A DNA stretch of 64,000 nucleotides, from NCBI RefSeq assembly GCF_000702205.1, contig NZ_JNKW01000007.1, positions 96,945 to 160,944 on the forward strand, given 5' to 3'. Under the pieces are notes generated by a model that searched no databases, was not told the origin of the DNA, and was given only the letters and a program-made list of their open reading frames with translations. The stretch comes from Lachnospira multipara LB2003. Lineage in GTDB: Bacteria; Bacillota; Clostridia; Lachnospirales; Lachnospiraceae. Positions 25,813 through 33,534 of this stretch are shown here, piece by piece. Position 1 is the first letter of the stretch, and each line of letters opens with the position of its first letter. Position numbers and translations under genes: made by a program.

Positions 25813-26029
25813 CTAGTACTAGAGTACTAGAATTATAGAGTAAAAGTATTGAAAATATAAAATAATAGAAAAAATATGTGTAAAATATATTTCATTTTAT
25901 AAGAAATATGATAAAATATAGAAAAACAGTGAAAAAATAAATACATTGATACATTGCAAAATTTAGCTAAAAGTGTTTTAATGATACTAGAAGTATTTCG
26001 TGACTAACAAATTAATAGTACTAGAATCC
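25813..26029 (+). promoter_or_regulatory. AT-rich control region before flbD with AGTACTAG repeats
   Basis: This ~265-bp gap between the flgE terminator and flbD is almost pure A/T. AGTACTAG occurs at 25815-25822 and 25823-25830 in tandem, again at 26017-26024, with a variant ATACTAG at 25984-25990. CTAGTACTAG at 25813-25822 is a perfect 10-bp palindrome. A possible extended -10 (TGATAAAAT, 25909-25917) with a weak TTCATT upstream is the best promoter I can see. The repeats look like operator sites for a dimeric regulator; no known box was matched. Confidence 0.4.
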
Positions 26030-26061
26030 AAATAGAATACAAAAGAGTCTTGGAGGAAAGA

Positions 26062-26274
26062 ATGATTAATGTAACTAGATTTAACGATAAAAAATTTATT
26101 TTAAACGCAGAGCTAATCGAATCTATTGAAGAGACTCCAGACACGGTTATTACACTAACTAATGGACATAAATATCTTGTAAAGGAAACACTAGATGAGG
26201 TACTAGATTTAGTCTATGACTATAAAAATAAGATATTTAGCGCGGTTATAAATGTTAATAACAGTAATCACTAA
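26062..26274 (+). CDS. flbD: FlbD/SwrD family flagellar protein, 70 aa
   Basis: The ATG at 26062 has GGAGG 5 nt upstream; the TTG at 26050 overlaps that site. The protein has the FlbD pattern: MINVTRFNDKKFILNAELIE, then TPDTVITLTNGHKYLVKET and a C-terminal helix DEVLDLVYDYKN. SwrD of Bacillus, a member of the same family, is reported to raise flagellar motor power. Here the gene directly precedes motA and motB (26-nt gap), which fits a stator-related role. Length is typical. Confidence 0.88.
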   Translation: MINVTRFNDKKFILNAELIESIEETPDTVITLTNGHKYLVKETLDEVLDLVYDYKNKIFSAVINVNNSNH

Positions 26275-26300
26275 ACTTTTAAAGAAGGGTGGGTCTTTAA

Positions 26301-27086
26301 ATGGATATAGCTACACTTGGTGGTATAGTTCTTGGTTTGGTCATGGTATTATTCGGTATTGTTTCTTCCGGTGGTGTGGCCGCATTAGGAAACTTTATTG
26401 ATATACCATCCCTTATTATTACAATTTTTGGTTCCTTAACTTCTCTTATGGCCAGTTATACAATGAGTGACTTCACAGGAGGTTTCGCAGGTATTGGCGT
26501 TGCTATGAAGGATCCTAAACTTGATCATGCAGCAACCATAACTAAGATAATTGAGTTATCTAATGTTGCTCGTAAGGAAGGTTTGCTTGCACTTGAAGAG
26601 ATTGCAAGAAGTTTAGAGGATCTCTTTATGCAGAAGGGAATTTTACTTATAGTTGATGGTACGGAACCTGAACTTGTAAGAGGAATTCTTGAAACAGAAC
26701 TTATGAATATGGAATCACGACATAAAAACAAAGCGGGCTTTTTTGATGCTTGGGCAGCCCTAGGTCCTGCTTGGGGTATGATTGGTACCCTTGTAGGTCT
26801 TGTTAACATGTTAAAAAACTTGTCTGATGCATCAACTATCGGTCCTAATATGGCCGTTGCCCTTCTTACTACACTTTATGGTTCGCTTCTTGCTAACTGG
26901 ATTTGTACACCAATTTCTAATAAGTTAAAGCAAAGAGCAGCTATTGAGTTTCAGTTAAAAGAAATTGTAATTGAAGGCTTACTTTCAATTCAAGCTGGTG
27001 AAAACCCAAGAGTTATTGAAGAAAAACTTAAGTCATTCCTAGCTCCAAAGGCTAGAGAGGCAATTCAGACTGAAGGAGGTGCTTAA
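26301..27086 (+). CDS. motA: Flagellar motor stator protein MotA, 261 aa
   Basis: MotA forms the pentamer around MotB and pushes FliG. Four transmembrane segments are visible: ~1-22, ~31-52, then, after a cytoplasmic loop with conserved charged residues (RKEGLLALEEIARSL at ~94-108), ~150-172 and ~180-202. The family signature AAWGPAWGMIGTLVGLV appears as ALGPAWGMIGTLVGLVNML. AAGAAGGGTGGG precedes the start. Ends 2 nt before motB. Confidence 0.96.
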   Translation: MDIATLGGIVLGLVMVLFGIVSSGGVAALGNFIDIPSLIITIFGSLTSLMASYTMSDFTGGFAGIGVAMKDPKLDHAATITKIIELSNVARKEGLLALEEIARSLEDLFMQKGILLIVDGTEPELVRGILETELMNMESRHKNKAGFFDAWAALGPAWGMIGTLVGLVNMLKNLSDASTIGPNMAVALLTTLYGSLLANWICTPISNKLKQRAAIEFQLKEIVIEGLLSIQAGENPRVIEEKLKSFLAPKAREAIQTEGGA

Positions 27087-27088
27087 AA

Positions 27089-27892
27089 ATGGCGAAAAAG
27101 CAAGAAGATGAGGCTCCAGCTGGATCTCCTGCTTGGATGGCGACATTCTCTGATCTGATGAATTTGTTGCTTTGCTTCTTCGTTTTACTTTTCTCTATGT
27201 CAAGCACTGATGCAGCAAAGTTTGAAGAGGTTGCAGCAAGTCTTGCAGCTTCCTTTAGTATTTTACCTTCTGGTGGTTCTGCCCTATCTAAAGAAGGCGT
27301 ACTTGTTAATAGTGGAGCAAGCCAGTTAAATGAACTTAGCACTTACTATAACAGTATGGGTCTTGATTCAGAGGGGGAAATGGATCAGGAAGTAAAGTCT
27401 GCATATGAAGAGGTACAAGAAGAAGGTCAAAGACAATCAGAGGAAATGTCTGATGAAATTATGGAAAAATTAGCACAGCAAGGTGTAGCAAATCAGGTTG
27501 AAATAACTGCTACAAGTAAATATGTTGTTCTTAATTTAAGTGGTGGTACGCTTTTTGACTCAGGTAGTTATGAATTAAAAGAAGATTCAAAAAACTTACT
27601 TAAAGCAGTTGCTACTGCAATTAAGGAATATGATGGCAATATTATATCAATTGAGGGTCATACAGATAATGTCCCAATGCATTCAGCTCTAATTGAAGAT
27701 AATATGAAATTGTCATTGTATAGAGCATATAGTGTGTATAGCTATTTTGTAGATGAATATCATTTTAGTGAAAGTACAATGACTAGTACTGGTAGAGGAG
27801 AGAATGTGCCAATAGCAACTAATGAAACAGCAGATGGAAGGGCACTTAATAGAAGAGTAGAAATAAAGATATATAACAATATTAACTCATAG
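27089..27892 (+). CDS. motB: Flagellar motor stator protein MotB, 267 aa
   Basis: MotB anchors the stator to peptidoglycan and carries the ion-binding aspartate. The plug/TM segment reads PAWMATFSDLMNLLLCFFVL, with Asp22 as the proton/sodium carrier. The OmpA/MotB peptidoglycan-binding domain (~140-265) contains IEGHTDNVPMH and ends GRALNRRVEIKI. Length is standard. Starts within two bases of the motA stop, implying coupling. The sequence does not settle proton versus sodium use. Confidence 0.96.
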   Translation: MAKKQEDEAPAGSPAWMATFSDLMNLLLCFFVLLFSMSSTDAAKFEEVAASLAASFSILPSGGSALSKEGVLVNSGASQLNELSTYYNSMGLDSEGEMDQEVKSAYEEVQEEGQRQSEEMSDEIMEKLAQQGVANQVEITATSKYVVLNLSGGTLFDSGSYELKEDSKNLLKAVATAIKEYDGNIISIEGHTDNVPMHSALIEDNMKLSLYRAYSVYSYFVDEYHFSESTMTSTGRGENVPIATNETADGRALNRRVEIKIYNNINS

Positions 27893-27910
27893 AAAAGAGA
27901 GGTGCTTTTA

Positions 27911-28435
27911 GTGAAGAAAAGTATGTTAAATGTAATTATTTTAGCATTGTGCCTTATTAATTTGGTTTTAACGGCATTTTTAACATTTACACTTGTTCAG
28001 ACTAATACTAAAACTAATAGCTTAATTACTCATATTGCTGAAATAATAGATTTGGATGTGGCTGGTGGAACAAAGGACACTAGCGCCAGTTCTGACACAT
28101 CTGATTTGACTAATATTGAATATTTAAGTGTTACAAACGGCGAAGAAACAACAATTACAGTTACATACGTTGGACAATCAACTCACTATGCAGTTCTTTC
28201 AGTGACAGTAGGTATTAATAAATCCCATAAGGATTATAACGAGAAGATAGAAACAATTAAGACATCAATGGCCTTAATTGTAAGTGATATATCAAATATA
28301 GCTACAACAAAGTATACATATCAGACAATTGCTAATAATAAAGCAGATTTTGAGAAGGATTGTTTAGCACAGTTACAGGAAAGATTCCGGACAAATTGTA
28401 TTTATTCAGTACTAACAACTGTAACTGTTCAGTAG
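27911..28435 (+). CDS. fliL: Flagellar basal-body protein FliL, 174 aa
   Basis: FliL surrounds and stabilises the stator. The GTG at 27911 is chosen because AGAGAGG (27896-27902) lies 8 nt upstream; a GTG at 27902 falls inside that site. One transmembrane helix (~8-30, LNVIILALCLINLVLTAFLTF) precedes a periplasmic stomatin-like domain (~60-174). Sequence identity to FliL motifs is limited, so the call depends mainly on topology and position between motB and fliM. Confidence 0.8.
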   Translation: MKKSMLNVIILALCLINLVLTAFLTFTLVQTNTKTNSLITHIAEIIDLDVAGGTKDTSASSDTSDLTNIEYLSVTNGEETTITVTYVGQSTHYAVLSVTVGINKSHKDYNEKIETIKTSMALIVSDISNIATTKYTYQTIANNKADFEKDCLAQLQERFRTNCIYSVLTTVTVQ

Positions 28436-28477
28436 ACATATATGAAGGATGAGATTTAAAGAGAGGTGAGGGAGTAG

Positions 28478-29461
28478 ATGAGTGAAGTTCTATCGCAAAA
28501 TGAGATTGATAATTTGCTTAAGGCTTTAAGTAGTGGTGAGCTTGATGTAGATGAGATGAAAAACTCGGATGAGAAGCAAATTAAAAATTATGATTTTGCT
28601 AGACCATCTAAGTTTGCCAAAGAACATTTACGAACGCTAGAAATTATTTTTGAAAACTTTGGCCGTTTACTTGCAACGAATTTACCAGCTTATCTACGTA
28701 AATCAGTAACGGTTGATGTGGTTAACTCAGAAGTTGTAATTTACTCTGAATTTTCAAATGCCCTATCTAATCCTGTATTACTTGGAGTTGTGGGAATGAA
28801 TCCCCTTAATGGCTCTGTAATTATGGAAATGGCATCAAATTTAGGCTTTGCAATAGTAGATAGATTACTTGGCGGCCAGGGAAATGCACTAGAAAAGGAG
28901 AGAGAATTTTCAGAAATTGAGTTAACTATTATTGATAGAATTCTTTCAATTTGTGTTAATTTAATGGAAGAACCTTGGGAAAATGTGGTAAAGGTTCAAC
29001 CACGATTAGAAAGAATTGAGACGAATTCACAGTTTGCCCAGATTATTTCTCCAACAGAGACTATAGCCATTGTTACTATGAATTTAAAAATTGGAGAAGT
29101 GGAAGGCCTTATGAATGTGTGTCTTCCATATACCACCCTAGAACCAGTTATGGATAAATTAAATACAAAGTACTGGTTTGCTAATATGCAAGAAAAAGGT
29201 GGCGAAACCTTTGAAAAAGAGATTGAGGGCATGATTAGAAGATCTGAAATACCAATAAAGGCAGTGCTTGGAAAATCTAAAATCAGTGTGGCTGACTTTG
29301 TAACTCTTCAATATGGGGATATTATTAGGCTTAATAAAAAAGTTGACCAAGAACTTGATGTATATGTAGGCAATATAAAGAAATTCAAGGCATTACCAGG
29401 CTATTTTGAAGATAAATATGCAGTGAGGGTTACAGAAGTTTATAGAGAGGAGGAAGGTTAG
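28478..29461 (+). CDS. fliM: Flagellar motor switch protein FliM, 327 aa
   Basis: FliM is the middle C-ring protein that binds phospho-CheY. The N-terminal CheY-binding motif is EVLSQNEIDNLLKALSSGEL (~3-22). The middle CheC-like domain includes GVVGMNPLNGSVIMEMASNL and ends near 220. The C-terminal SpoA domain (~250-320) contains LGKSKISVADFVTLQYGDII. GAGGTGAGGGAG precedes the ATG. Typical length. Confidence 0.97.
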   Translation: MSEVLSQNEIDNLLKALSSGELDVDEMKNSDEKQIKNYDFARPSKFAKEHLRTLEIIFENFGRLLATNLPAYLRKSVTVDVVNSEVVIYSEFSNALSNPVLLGVVGMNPLNGSVIMEMASNLGFAIVDRLLGGQGNALEKEREFSEIELTIIDRILSICVNLMEEPWENVVKVQPRLERIETNSQFAQIISPTETIAIVTMNLKIGEVEGLMNVCLPYTTLEPVMDKLNTKYWFANMQEKGGETFEKEIEGMIRRSEIPIKAVLGKSKISVADFVTLQYGDIIRLNKKVDQELDVYVGNIKKFKALPGYFEDKYAVRVTEVYREEEG

Positions 29462-29465
29462 GCGT

Positions 29466-30716
29466 ATGGACGGAATGCTATCGCAGGATGAAATTAATGC
29501 TTTACTTAGCGGCATGGGCACAGGTCTAGATGAGCCAGGGGAAGTAGAAGAACCATCTGAAACAGCGGCTCAGGAATTATCTGGTGAAGATAGTTTTAGT
29601 CTTACAGATTCTGAAAAAGATGCTGTTGGTGAAATTTCAAATATCAGCATGGGTACAGCTGCAACAACACTTAGTTCATTACTTAATCAGACTGTAAACA
29701 TTACTACACCAAAGGTTGATGTATGTACATGGGATGATTTAGCCCACAAATATGATAGACCTTGTGTAATGATGCAAATTTCCTATAAAGAAGGACTTGA
29801 TGGTAACAACGTATTAGTTTTAAAGGAAAACGATGTTAAGATTATTACAGATTTAATGATGGGTGGAGCTGGAGTTGCCAATGATGAAGAACCATTATCA
29901 GAACTTCATTTAAGTGCTATTGGTGAAGCTATGAATCAGATGATGGGATCAGCTGCAACATCCCTTTCTTCTATGTTTGATAGAAAAATTGATATTAGTC
30001 CACCTGTATCAAATCTTGTAGAAACCTACAATGATGTGGATGAAAATTTACCACAATTTTTATCTAAACCTTTTGTGCTTGTGGCATTTAAAATGCAAAT
30101 TGGGGAATTGATTGATAGTGAGATTATGCAGTTATATCCTAAGGAATTTGCTGAGGAATTACTTGAAATGTTTATGCCAAAGGAAGAGGAGGCACCACCT
30201 CCACCTCCACCAGCACCAGAACCTGCCTCACAGCCTCAGGCAGCACAAACACCGCCGCCACAGGCAGACAATCAAGCAGGAATGGCAATGGGAATGCAGG
30301 GAATGCCGATGCAGGGAATGCCAATGCAAGGAATGCCGATGCAGGGAATGCCAATGCAGGGAATGCCAATGCAGGGTATGCCAATGCAAGGTATGCCAAT
30401 GTATGGATATCCTTCTGGAGATGTTAATGTGGCAGCAGCTTCATTCCAACCATTCTCACAGGATTTAAGTCAGCTTACAGGACAGGAAAATATTGGACTT
30501 ATTATGGATGTTCCTCTTGAGGTTTCAGTAGAACTTGGTAGAACATCAAAATCAATTAAAGATATTCTAGATTTTGCACCAGGTACAATTATTGAGCTTA
30601 ATAAAATCGCCGGTGAACCTGTAGATATACTTGTTAACGGAAAGTATGTTGCCAAGGGTGAAGTAGTAGTAATTGAAGAAAGCTTCGGTGTCAGAATTAC
30701 AGAAATTGTTAAATAA
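29466..30716 (+). CDS. fliY: Flagellar motor switch phosphatase FliY (FliN fusion), 416 aa
   Basis: FliY combines a CheC-type CheY-P phosphatase with a FliN C-terminal SpoA domain. The N-terminus MLSQDEINALLSGMG resembles the FliM CheY-binding peptide. Two phosphatase sites are present: D-x3-E-x2-N in DAVGEISN (~52-59) and S-x3-E-x2-N in SAIGEAMN (~152-159). A Pro/Ala/Gln-rich linker (~240-275) is followed by seven GMPMQ-type pentapeptides (~279-313). The SpoA/FliN domain covers ~335-416 (IMDVPLEVSVELGRTSKSIK). Its start lies 4 nt after the fliM stop. CheC is also present in this cluster, so two CheY-P phosphatases coexist. Confidence 0.95.
   Translation: MDGMLSQDEINALLSGMGTGLDEPGEVEEPSETAAQELSGEDSFSLTDSEKDAVGEISNISMGTAATTLSSLLNQTVNITTPKVDVCTWDDLAHKYDRPCVMMQISYKEGLDGNNVLVLKENDVKIITDLMMGGAGVANDEEPLSELHLSAIGEAMNQMMGSAATSLSSMFDRKIDISPPVSNLVETYNDVDENLPQFLSKPFVLVAFKMQIGELIDSEIMQLYPKEFAEELLEMFMPKEEEAPPPPPPAPEPASQPQAAQTPPPQADNQAGMAMGMQGMPMQGMPMQGMPMQGMPMQGMPMQGMPMQGMPMYGYPSGDVNVAAASFQPFSQDLSQLTGQENIGLIMDVPLEVSVELGRTSKSIKDILDFAPGTIIELNKIAGEPVDILVNGKYVAKGEVVVIEESFGVRITEIVK
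30300..30404 (+). repeat. 15-bp tandem repeat encoding GMPMQ in fliY
   Basis: Seven 15-nt units (GGAATGCCRATGCAR and variants) start at 30300, 30315, 30330, 30345, 30360, 30375 and 30390. Six encode GMPMQ and the last GMPMY. Repeats differ only at third positions plus the last codon. They sit in the linker between the CheC-like and SpoA domains. Confidence 0.97.
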
Positions 30717-30727
30717 TAACTTTTTTG

Positions 30728-30766
30728 TAAAAAGAGATAGTAAATTTCTGATAAATGATGTATAAT
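30728..30766 (+). promoter_or_regulatory. Possible promoter(s) before cheY
   Basis: TAAA at 30728-30731, 15 nt, then TCTGATAA at 30747-30754, is a sigma-28-like match (CTGATAA instead of CCGATAA). A separate TATAAT at 30761-30766 has no good -35. The 98-nt gap before cheY is one of the longest in the cluster, which supports an internal promoter. Confidence 0.45.
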
Positions 30767-30814
30767 ACAGTTAAATGATTTTGTGAAAAATTAATTTCAG
30801 ATAGGAGATATTAT

Positions 30815-31177
30815 ATGGCAAAGAATATTTTGATTTGTGATGACGCGGCATTTATGAGAATGATGATTAAAGATATTCTAACAAAGAATGGCTATAACAT
30901 CGCTGGTGAAGCTGAGAATGGAGCTAAGGCTGTAGAAAAATATGCAGAATTAAAACCAGACCTTGTTCTCATGGATATTACTATGCCAGAAATGGACGGA
31001 ATTGAAGCATTAAAGAAAATCAAGGCGTCAGATCCTAATGCATCTGTTATTATGTGTTCTGCTATGGGTCAGCAGGCTATGGTTATTGAGTCAATTCAAT
31101 CAGGCGCTAAGGACTTTATTGTTAAGCCTTTCCAGGCAGATAGAGTTATTGAAGCAGTGCAGAAAGTTGTAGGATAA
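30815..31177 (+). CDS. cheY: Chemotaxis response regulator CheY, 120 aa
   Basis: CheY-P binds FliM and changes motor bias. A stand-alone receiver domain has the acidic pair Asp9 and Asp10, the phospho-acceptor Asp54 in LVLMDITMP, Ser82 in VIMCSAMG and the conserved Lys in FIVKPFQ (~104). AGGAG precedes the start. It lies between fliY, a CheY-P phosphatase, and fliO, as in Bacillus. Confidence 0.97.
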   Translation: MAKNILICDDAAFMRMMIKDILTKNGYNIAGEAENGAKAVEKYAELKPDLVLMDITMPEMDGIEALKKIKASDPNASVIMCSAMGQQAMVIESIQSGAKDFIVKPFQADRVIEAVQKVVG

Positions 31178-31558
31178 ATGACAAATTATTGCGTGATTTT
31201 AAATAGTAGATTAGAGGCCTTTGCCCAGCTACTAACATTACTAGTTATATTTATTATAGTCATAACCATAACTTATTTTTCAACGAGATTTGTTGGGAAT
31301 TTTCAGAAAGAGAAGCTAGGGCGTAGTAACATACAGATTCTGGAAACACTTAGAATATCTAATACTAAGTACATTCAAATTGTAAAAATCGGAAAGAAGG
31401 TTTTTGCAATAGCTGTTTGCAAAGACAGCATAAGCTATTTATGTGAGCTTTGTGAGGGGGACTTACAATTAAAAACAGATTCGCATAACAAAAATGCTAA
31501 CGCCGAGAGCTTTAAGGTTATAATAGATAAGTTTAAGAAGGACAAGCCAGAAGCTTGA
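31178..31558 (+). CDS. fliO: Flagellar biosynthetic protein FliO (FliZ of Bacillus), 126 aa
   Basis: FliO helps assemble the FliP ring of the export gate. The ATG abuts the cheY stop. One transmembrane helix (~16-36, LLTLLVIFIIVITITYFST) is followed by the cytoplasmic FliO domain with LGRSNIQILETLRISNTKYI and VKIGKKVFAIAV. Length is short, typical of Clostridia. Position before fliP supports the call. Confidence 0.88.
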   Translation: MTNYCVILNSRLEAFAQLLTLLVIFIIVITITYFSTRFVGNFQKEKLGRSNIQILETLRISNTKYIQIVKIGKKVFAIAVCKDSISYLCELCEGDLQLKTDSHNKNANAESFKVIIDKFKKDKPEA

Positions 31559-31575
31559 TGGGGCGGAGATGATTT

Positions 31576-32370
31576 ATGTTGCGATGGATAAAGAGGCATA
31601 AAAAAACAATTTGTAAAATATCACTTGTACTTGGCGCGTTTTTTCTATCTATGATGCTAACATGTATGAAGGTATTAGCTGAAGATGAAACGGCTGCTAA
31701 GAATTTAATAGATATTAATGTTTCTGCAGGCGATGGAGGGGATTTGGCAAGTGTTTTACAAATGCTTTTAGTATTAACGGTGATTTCACTTGCACCATCA
31801 ATATTAATAATGCTTACCTCTTTTACGCGTATTGTAATAGTACTTCACTTTACAAGAGCAGCCATTGGAACACAAACAGTTCCTCCAAATCAAGTTATTG
31901 TTGGTTTGTCCTTATTTTTAACCTTCTTTATTATGCAACCGACATTTAATGAGATTTATACAAGTGCCATTAAACCTTTATCAAATAATGAAATTTCTAT
32001 TGAGGAAGCACTTGATATAGGGCAAAAGCCACTTAAAAGGTTTATGCTTAAACAAGTATCAACTAAAGATCTAGATACGTTTTTTTATGCAGCTGGATAT
32101 GAAGAGGGTTCTGTTGAATCAGAAGATGATATTGAAATGAGAGTATTAATTCCAGCGTTTATTATTAGTGAACTTAGAATTGCATTTATTATAGGATTTT
32201 TAATTTATTTACCATTTATTGTTATTGATATGGTTGTTTCATCAACCCTTATGTCAATGGGTATGATGATGTTACCGCCAACTACAATAAGTGCGCCATT
32301 TAAGATTTTACTCTTTGTAATGGCTGATGGATGGAATTTGATTATTGGAAATTTATTAAAGACGTTTTAA
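31576..32370 (+). CDS. fliP: Flagellar export gate protein FliP, 264 aa
   Basis: FliP pentamers form the core of the export channel. A cleavable N-terminal signal (~1-37, basic MLRWIKRHKK then a hydrophobic run) is normal for FliP. The FliP signatures are SLAPSILIMLTSFTRIVIVL (~73-92) and TQTVPPNQVIVGLSLFLTFF, and the C-terminal VSSTLMSMGMMMLPPTTISA PFKILLFVMADGW. GGGGCGGAG precedes the ATG. The repeated hairpin begins at its stop codon. Confidence 0.97.
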   Translation: MLRWIKRHKKTICKISLVLGAFFLSMMLTCMKVLAEDETAAKNLIDINVSAGDGGDLASVLQMLLVLTVISLAPSILIMLTSFTRIVIVLHFTRAAIGTQTVPPNQVIVGLSLFLTFFIMQPTFNEIYTSAIKPLSNNEISIEEALDIGQKPLKRFMLKQVSTKDLDTFFYAAGYEEGSVESEDDIEMRVLIPAFIISELRIAFIIGFLIYLPFIVIDMVVSSTLMSMGMMMLPPTTISAPFKILLFVMADGWNLIIGNLLKTF

Positions 32371-32394
32371 CTCAGTCGGAGTACAAGCTCCGAC
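32365..32394 (+). repeat. 30-bp hairpin repeat, copy 2 (fliP-fliQ gap)
   Basis: Matches 21764-21793 at 29 of 30 positions. The core GTCGGAG (32375-32381) pairs with CTCCGAC (32388-32394) around a 6-nt loop. It overlaps the fliP stop codon (TAA 32368-32370) and is 46 nt before fliQ. No poly-T follows, so it is not a simple terminator. Confidence 0.85.
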
Positions 32395-32440
32395 AGGGTT
32401 TTGACATTAGATTTGGGATTTGTTGGGGGATTTATTAAAG

Positions 32441-32710
32441 ATGCAAGTAGGAGACGTTATTACAGTTGCTAGGCAGACAATATGGGTTATTGTCAAAACT
32501 TCTGTGCCACTATTATTAGTATCTATGATAGTGGGTCTTTTGATTAGTTTGTTCCAGACTTTAACATCTATTCAGGAACAAACTCTTACCTTTGTGCCAA
32601 AATTATTAGCAATTTTCCTTGCTATGATGATTTTAGGCAATTGGATTCTTACAACAATTACCGAATTTATGAATACTTTGTGGGGCAATTTTGCGACTTA
32701 CATTAGGTAA
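32441..32710 (+). CDS. fliQ: Flagellar export gate protein FliQ, 89 aa
   Basis: The ATG at 32441 gives 89 residues, the usual FliQ length, with GGGGGA ~10 nt upstream. A TTG at 32420 would add seven residues and has no site. Two transmembrane helices are seen (~17-38 and ~52-73) with the motif QTLTSIQEQTLTFVPKLLAI between them, diagnostic for FliQ. It packs around FliP/FliR in the export gate. Confidence 0.95.
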   Translation: MQVGDVITVARQTIWVIVKTSVPLLLVSMIVGLLISLFQTLTSIQEQTLTFVPKLLAIFLAMMILGNWILTTITEFMNTLWGNFATYIR

Positions 32711-32739
32711 ACATTATAGTTTGAGTCTAGGGGTTTAGT

Positions 32740-33516
32740 ATGATACATTATTCGGTTGTAATTGAACAATTCTTAATTTTTATATTGATTCTTATAAGGC
32801 TCGCATCATTTATTTATGTTGCGCCTTTTTTTAATACAACAGGAATACCTAGATATACTAAGGTTGGATTTGCTTTTTTTATTGCAATGATTGTATATAG
32901 CTGTAATCCTGATTTTAGTATTGAGACTAGCTCGATATTTCAGTATTCAGCTCTTGTTTTAAATGAGGTTTTAATAGGCTTAATTCTTGGGGCGCTATGT
33001 TTTTTTAGCGTACAAATAATTCAATTTGCAGGTAAGATAATTGATATGGATATAGGCTTATCAATGGCTCAATTATATGATCCAACCACAAGAATGCAGA
33101 CAGGTATTATGGGTAATTTTTACTATTATCTTGTAATGCTAATTCTTGTAATATCAGGACTTCATAGATATTTAATTTCTGCTATTGTGGAAACTTTTAA
33201 GGTAATTCCACTAGGAAGTCCTAAATTTAGCCCTAAAATCTATGATATTGTTTTAGATTTTATGTCTGATTATTTTATTATTGGTTTTAGAATTGCACTT
33301 CCTGTCTTTGCAGCAACTTTACTACTTAATTGCGTACTTGCTATTCTAGCTAAGGTTTCACCTCAGATGAATATGTTTGTTGTTGGTATGCAGTTAAAAA
33401 TTTTTGTAGGCATTTTTGTAATTTTGGTTACGATTTTTATGTTGCCAGATATTGCTAAATTTATACAAGATGAAATTAAATATGTCTTGGCGCAACTAGT
33501 AAAATCCATGTATTAG
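32740..33516 (+). CDS. fliR: Flagellar export gate protein FliR, 258 aa
   Basis: FliR completes the FliPQR channel. Six hydrophobic segments span the protein, with the conserved FNTTGIPRYTKVGFAFFIAM region (~34-53), NEVLIGLILG (~75-84), and GMQLKIFVGIFVILVTIFML near the C-terminus. TAGGGG-type site upstream is weak (CTAGGGGTTTAGT). Adjacent to fliQ and flhB as in most flagellar clusters. Confidence 0.96.
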   Translation: MIHYSVVIEQFLIFILILIRLASFIYVAPFFNTTGIPRYTKVGFAFFIAMIVYSCNPDFSIETSSIFQYSALVLNEVLIGLILGALCFFSVQIIQFAGKIIDMDIGLSMAQLYDPTTRMQTGIMGNFYYYLVMLILVISGLHRYLISAIVETFKVIPLGSPKFSPKIYDIVLDFMSDYFIIGFRIALPVFAATLLLNCVLAILAKVSPQMNMFVVGMQLKIFVGIFVILVTIFMLPDIAKFIQDEIKYVLAQLVKSMY

Positions 33517-33534
33517 AAGGGATGGGACTAGATT

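Noticed and set aside
30300..30404. Possible CRISPR-like array
   Set aside because: The units are contiguous 15-mers with no spacers and encode an in-frame peptide repeat.
30112..30468. +1 frame of 118 codons with RECQCRECQC repeats
   Set aside because: It is an out-of-frame reading of the GMPMQ repeat in fliY, without its own start signal.
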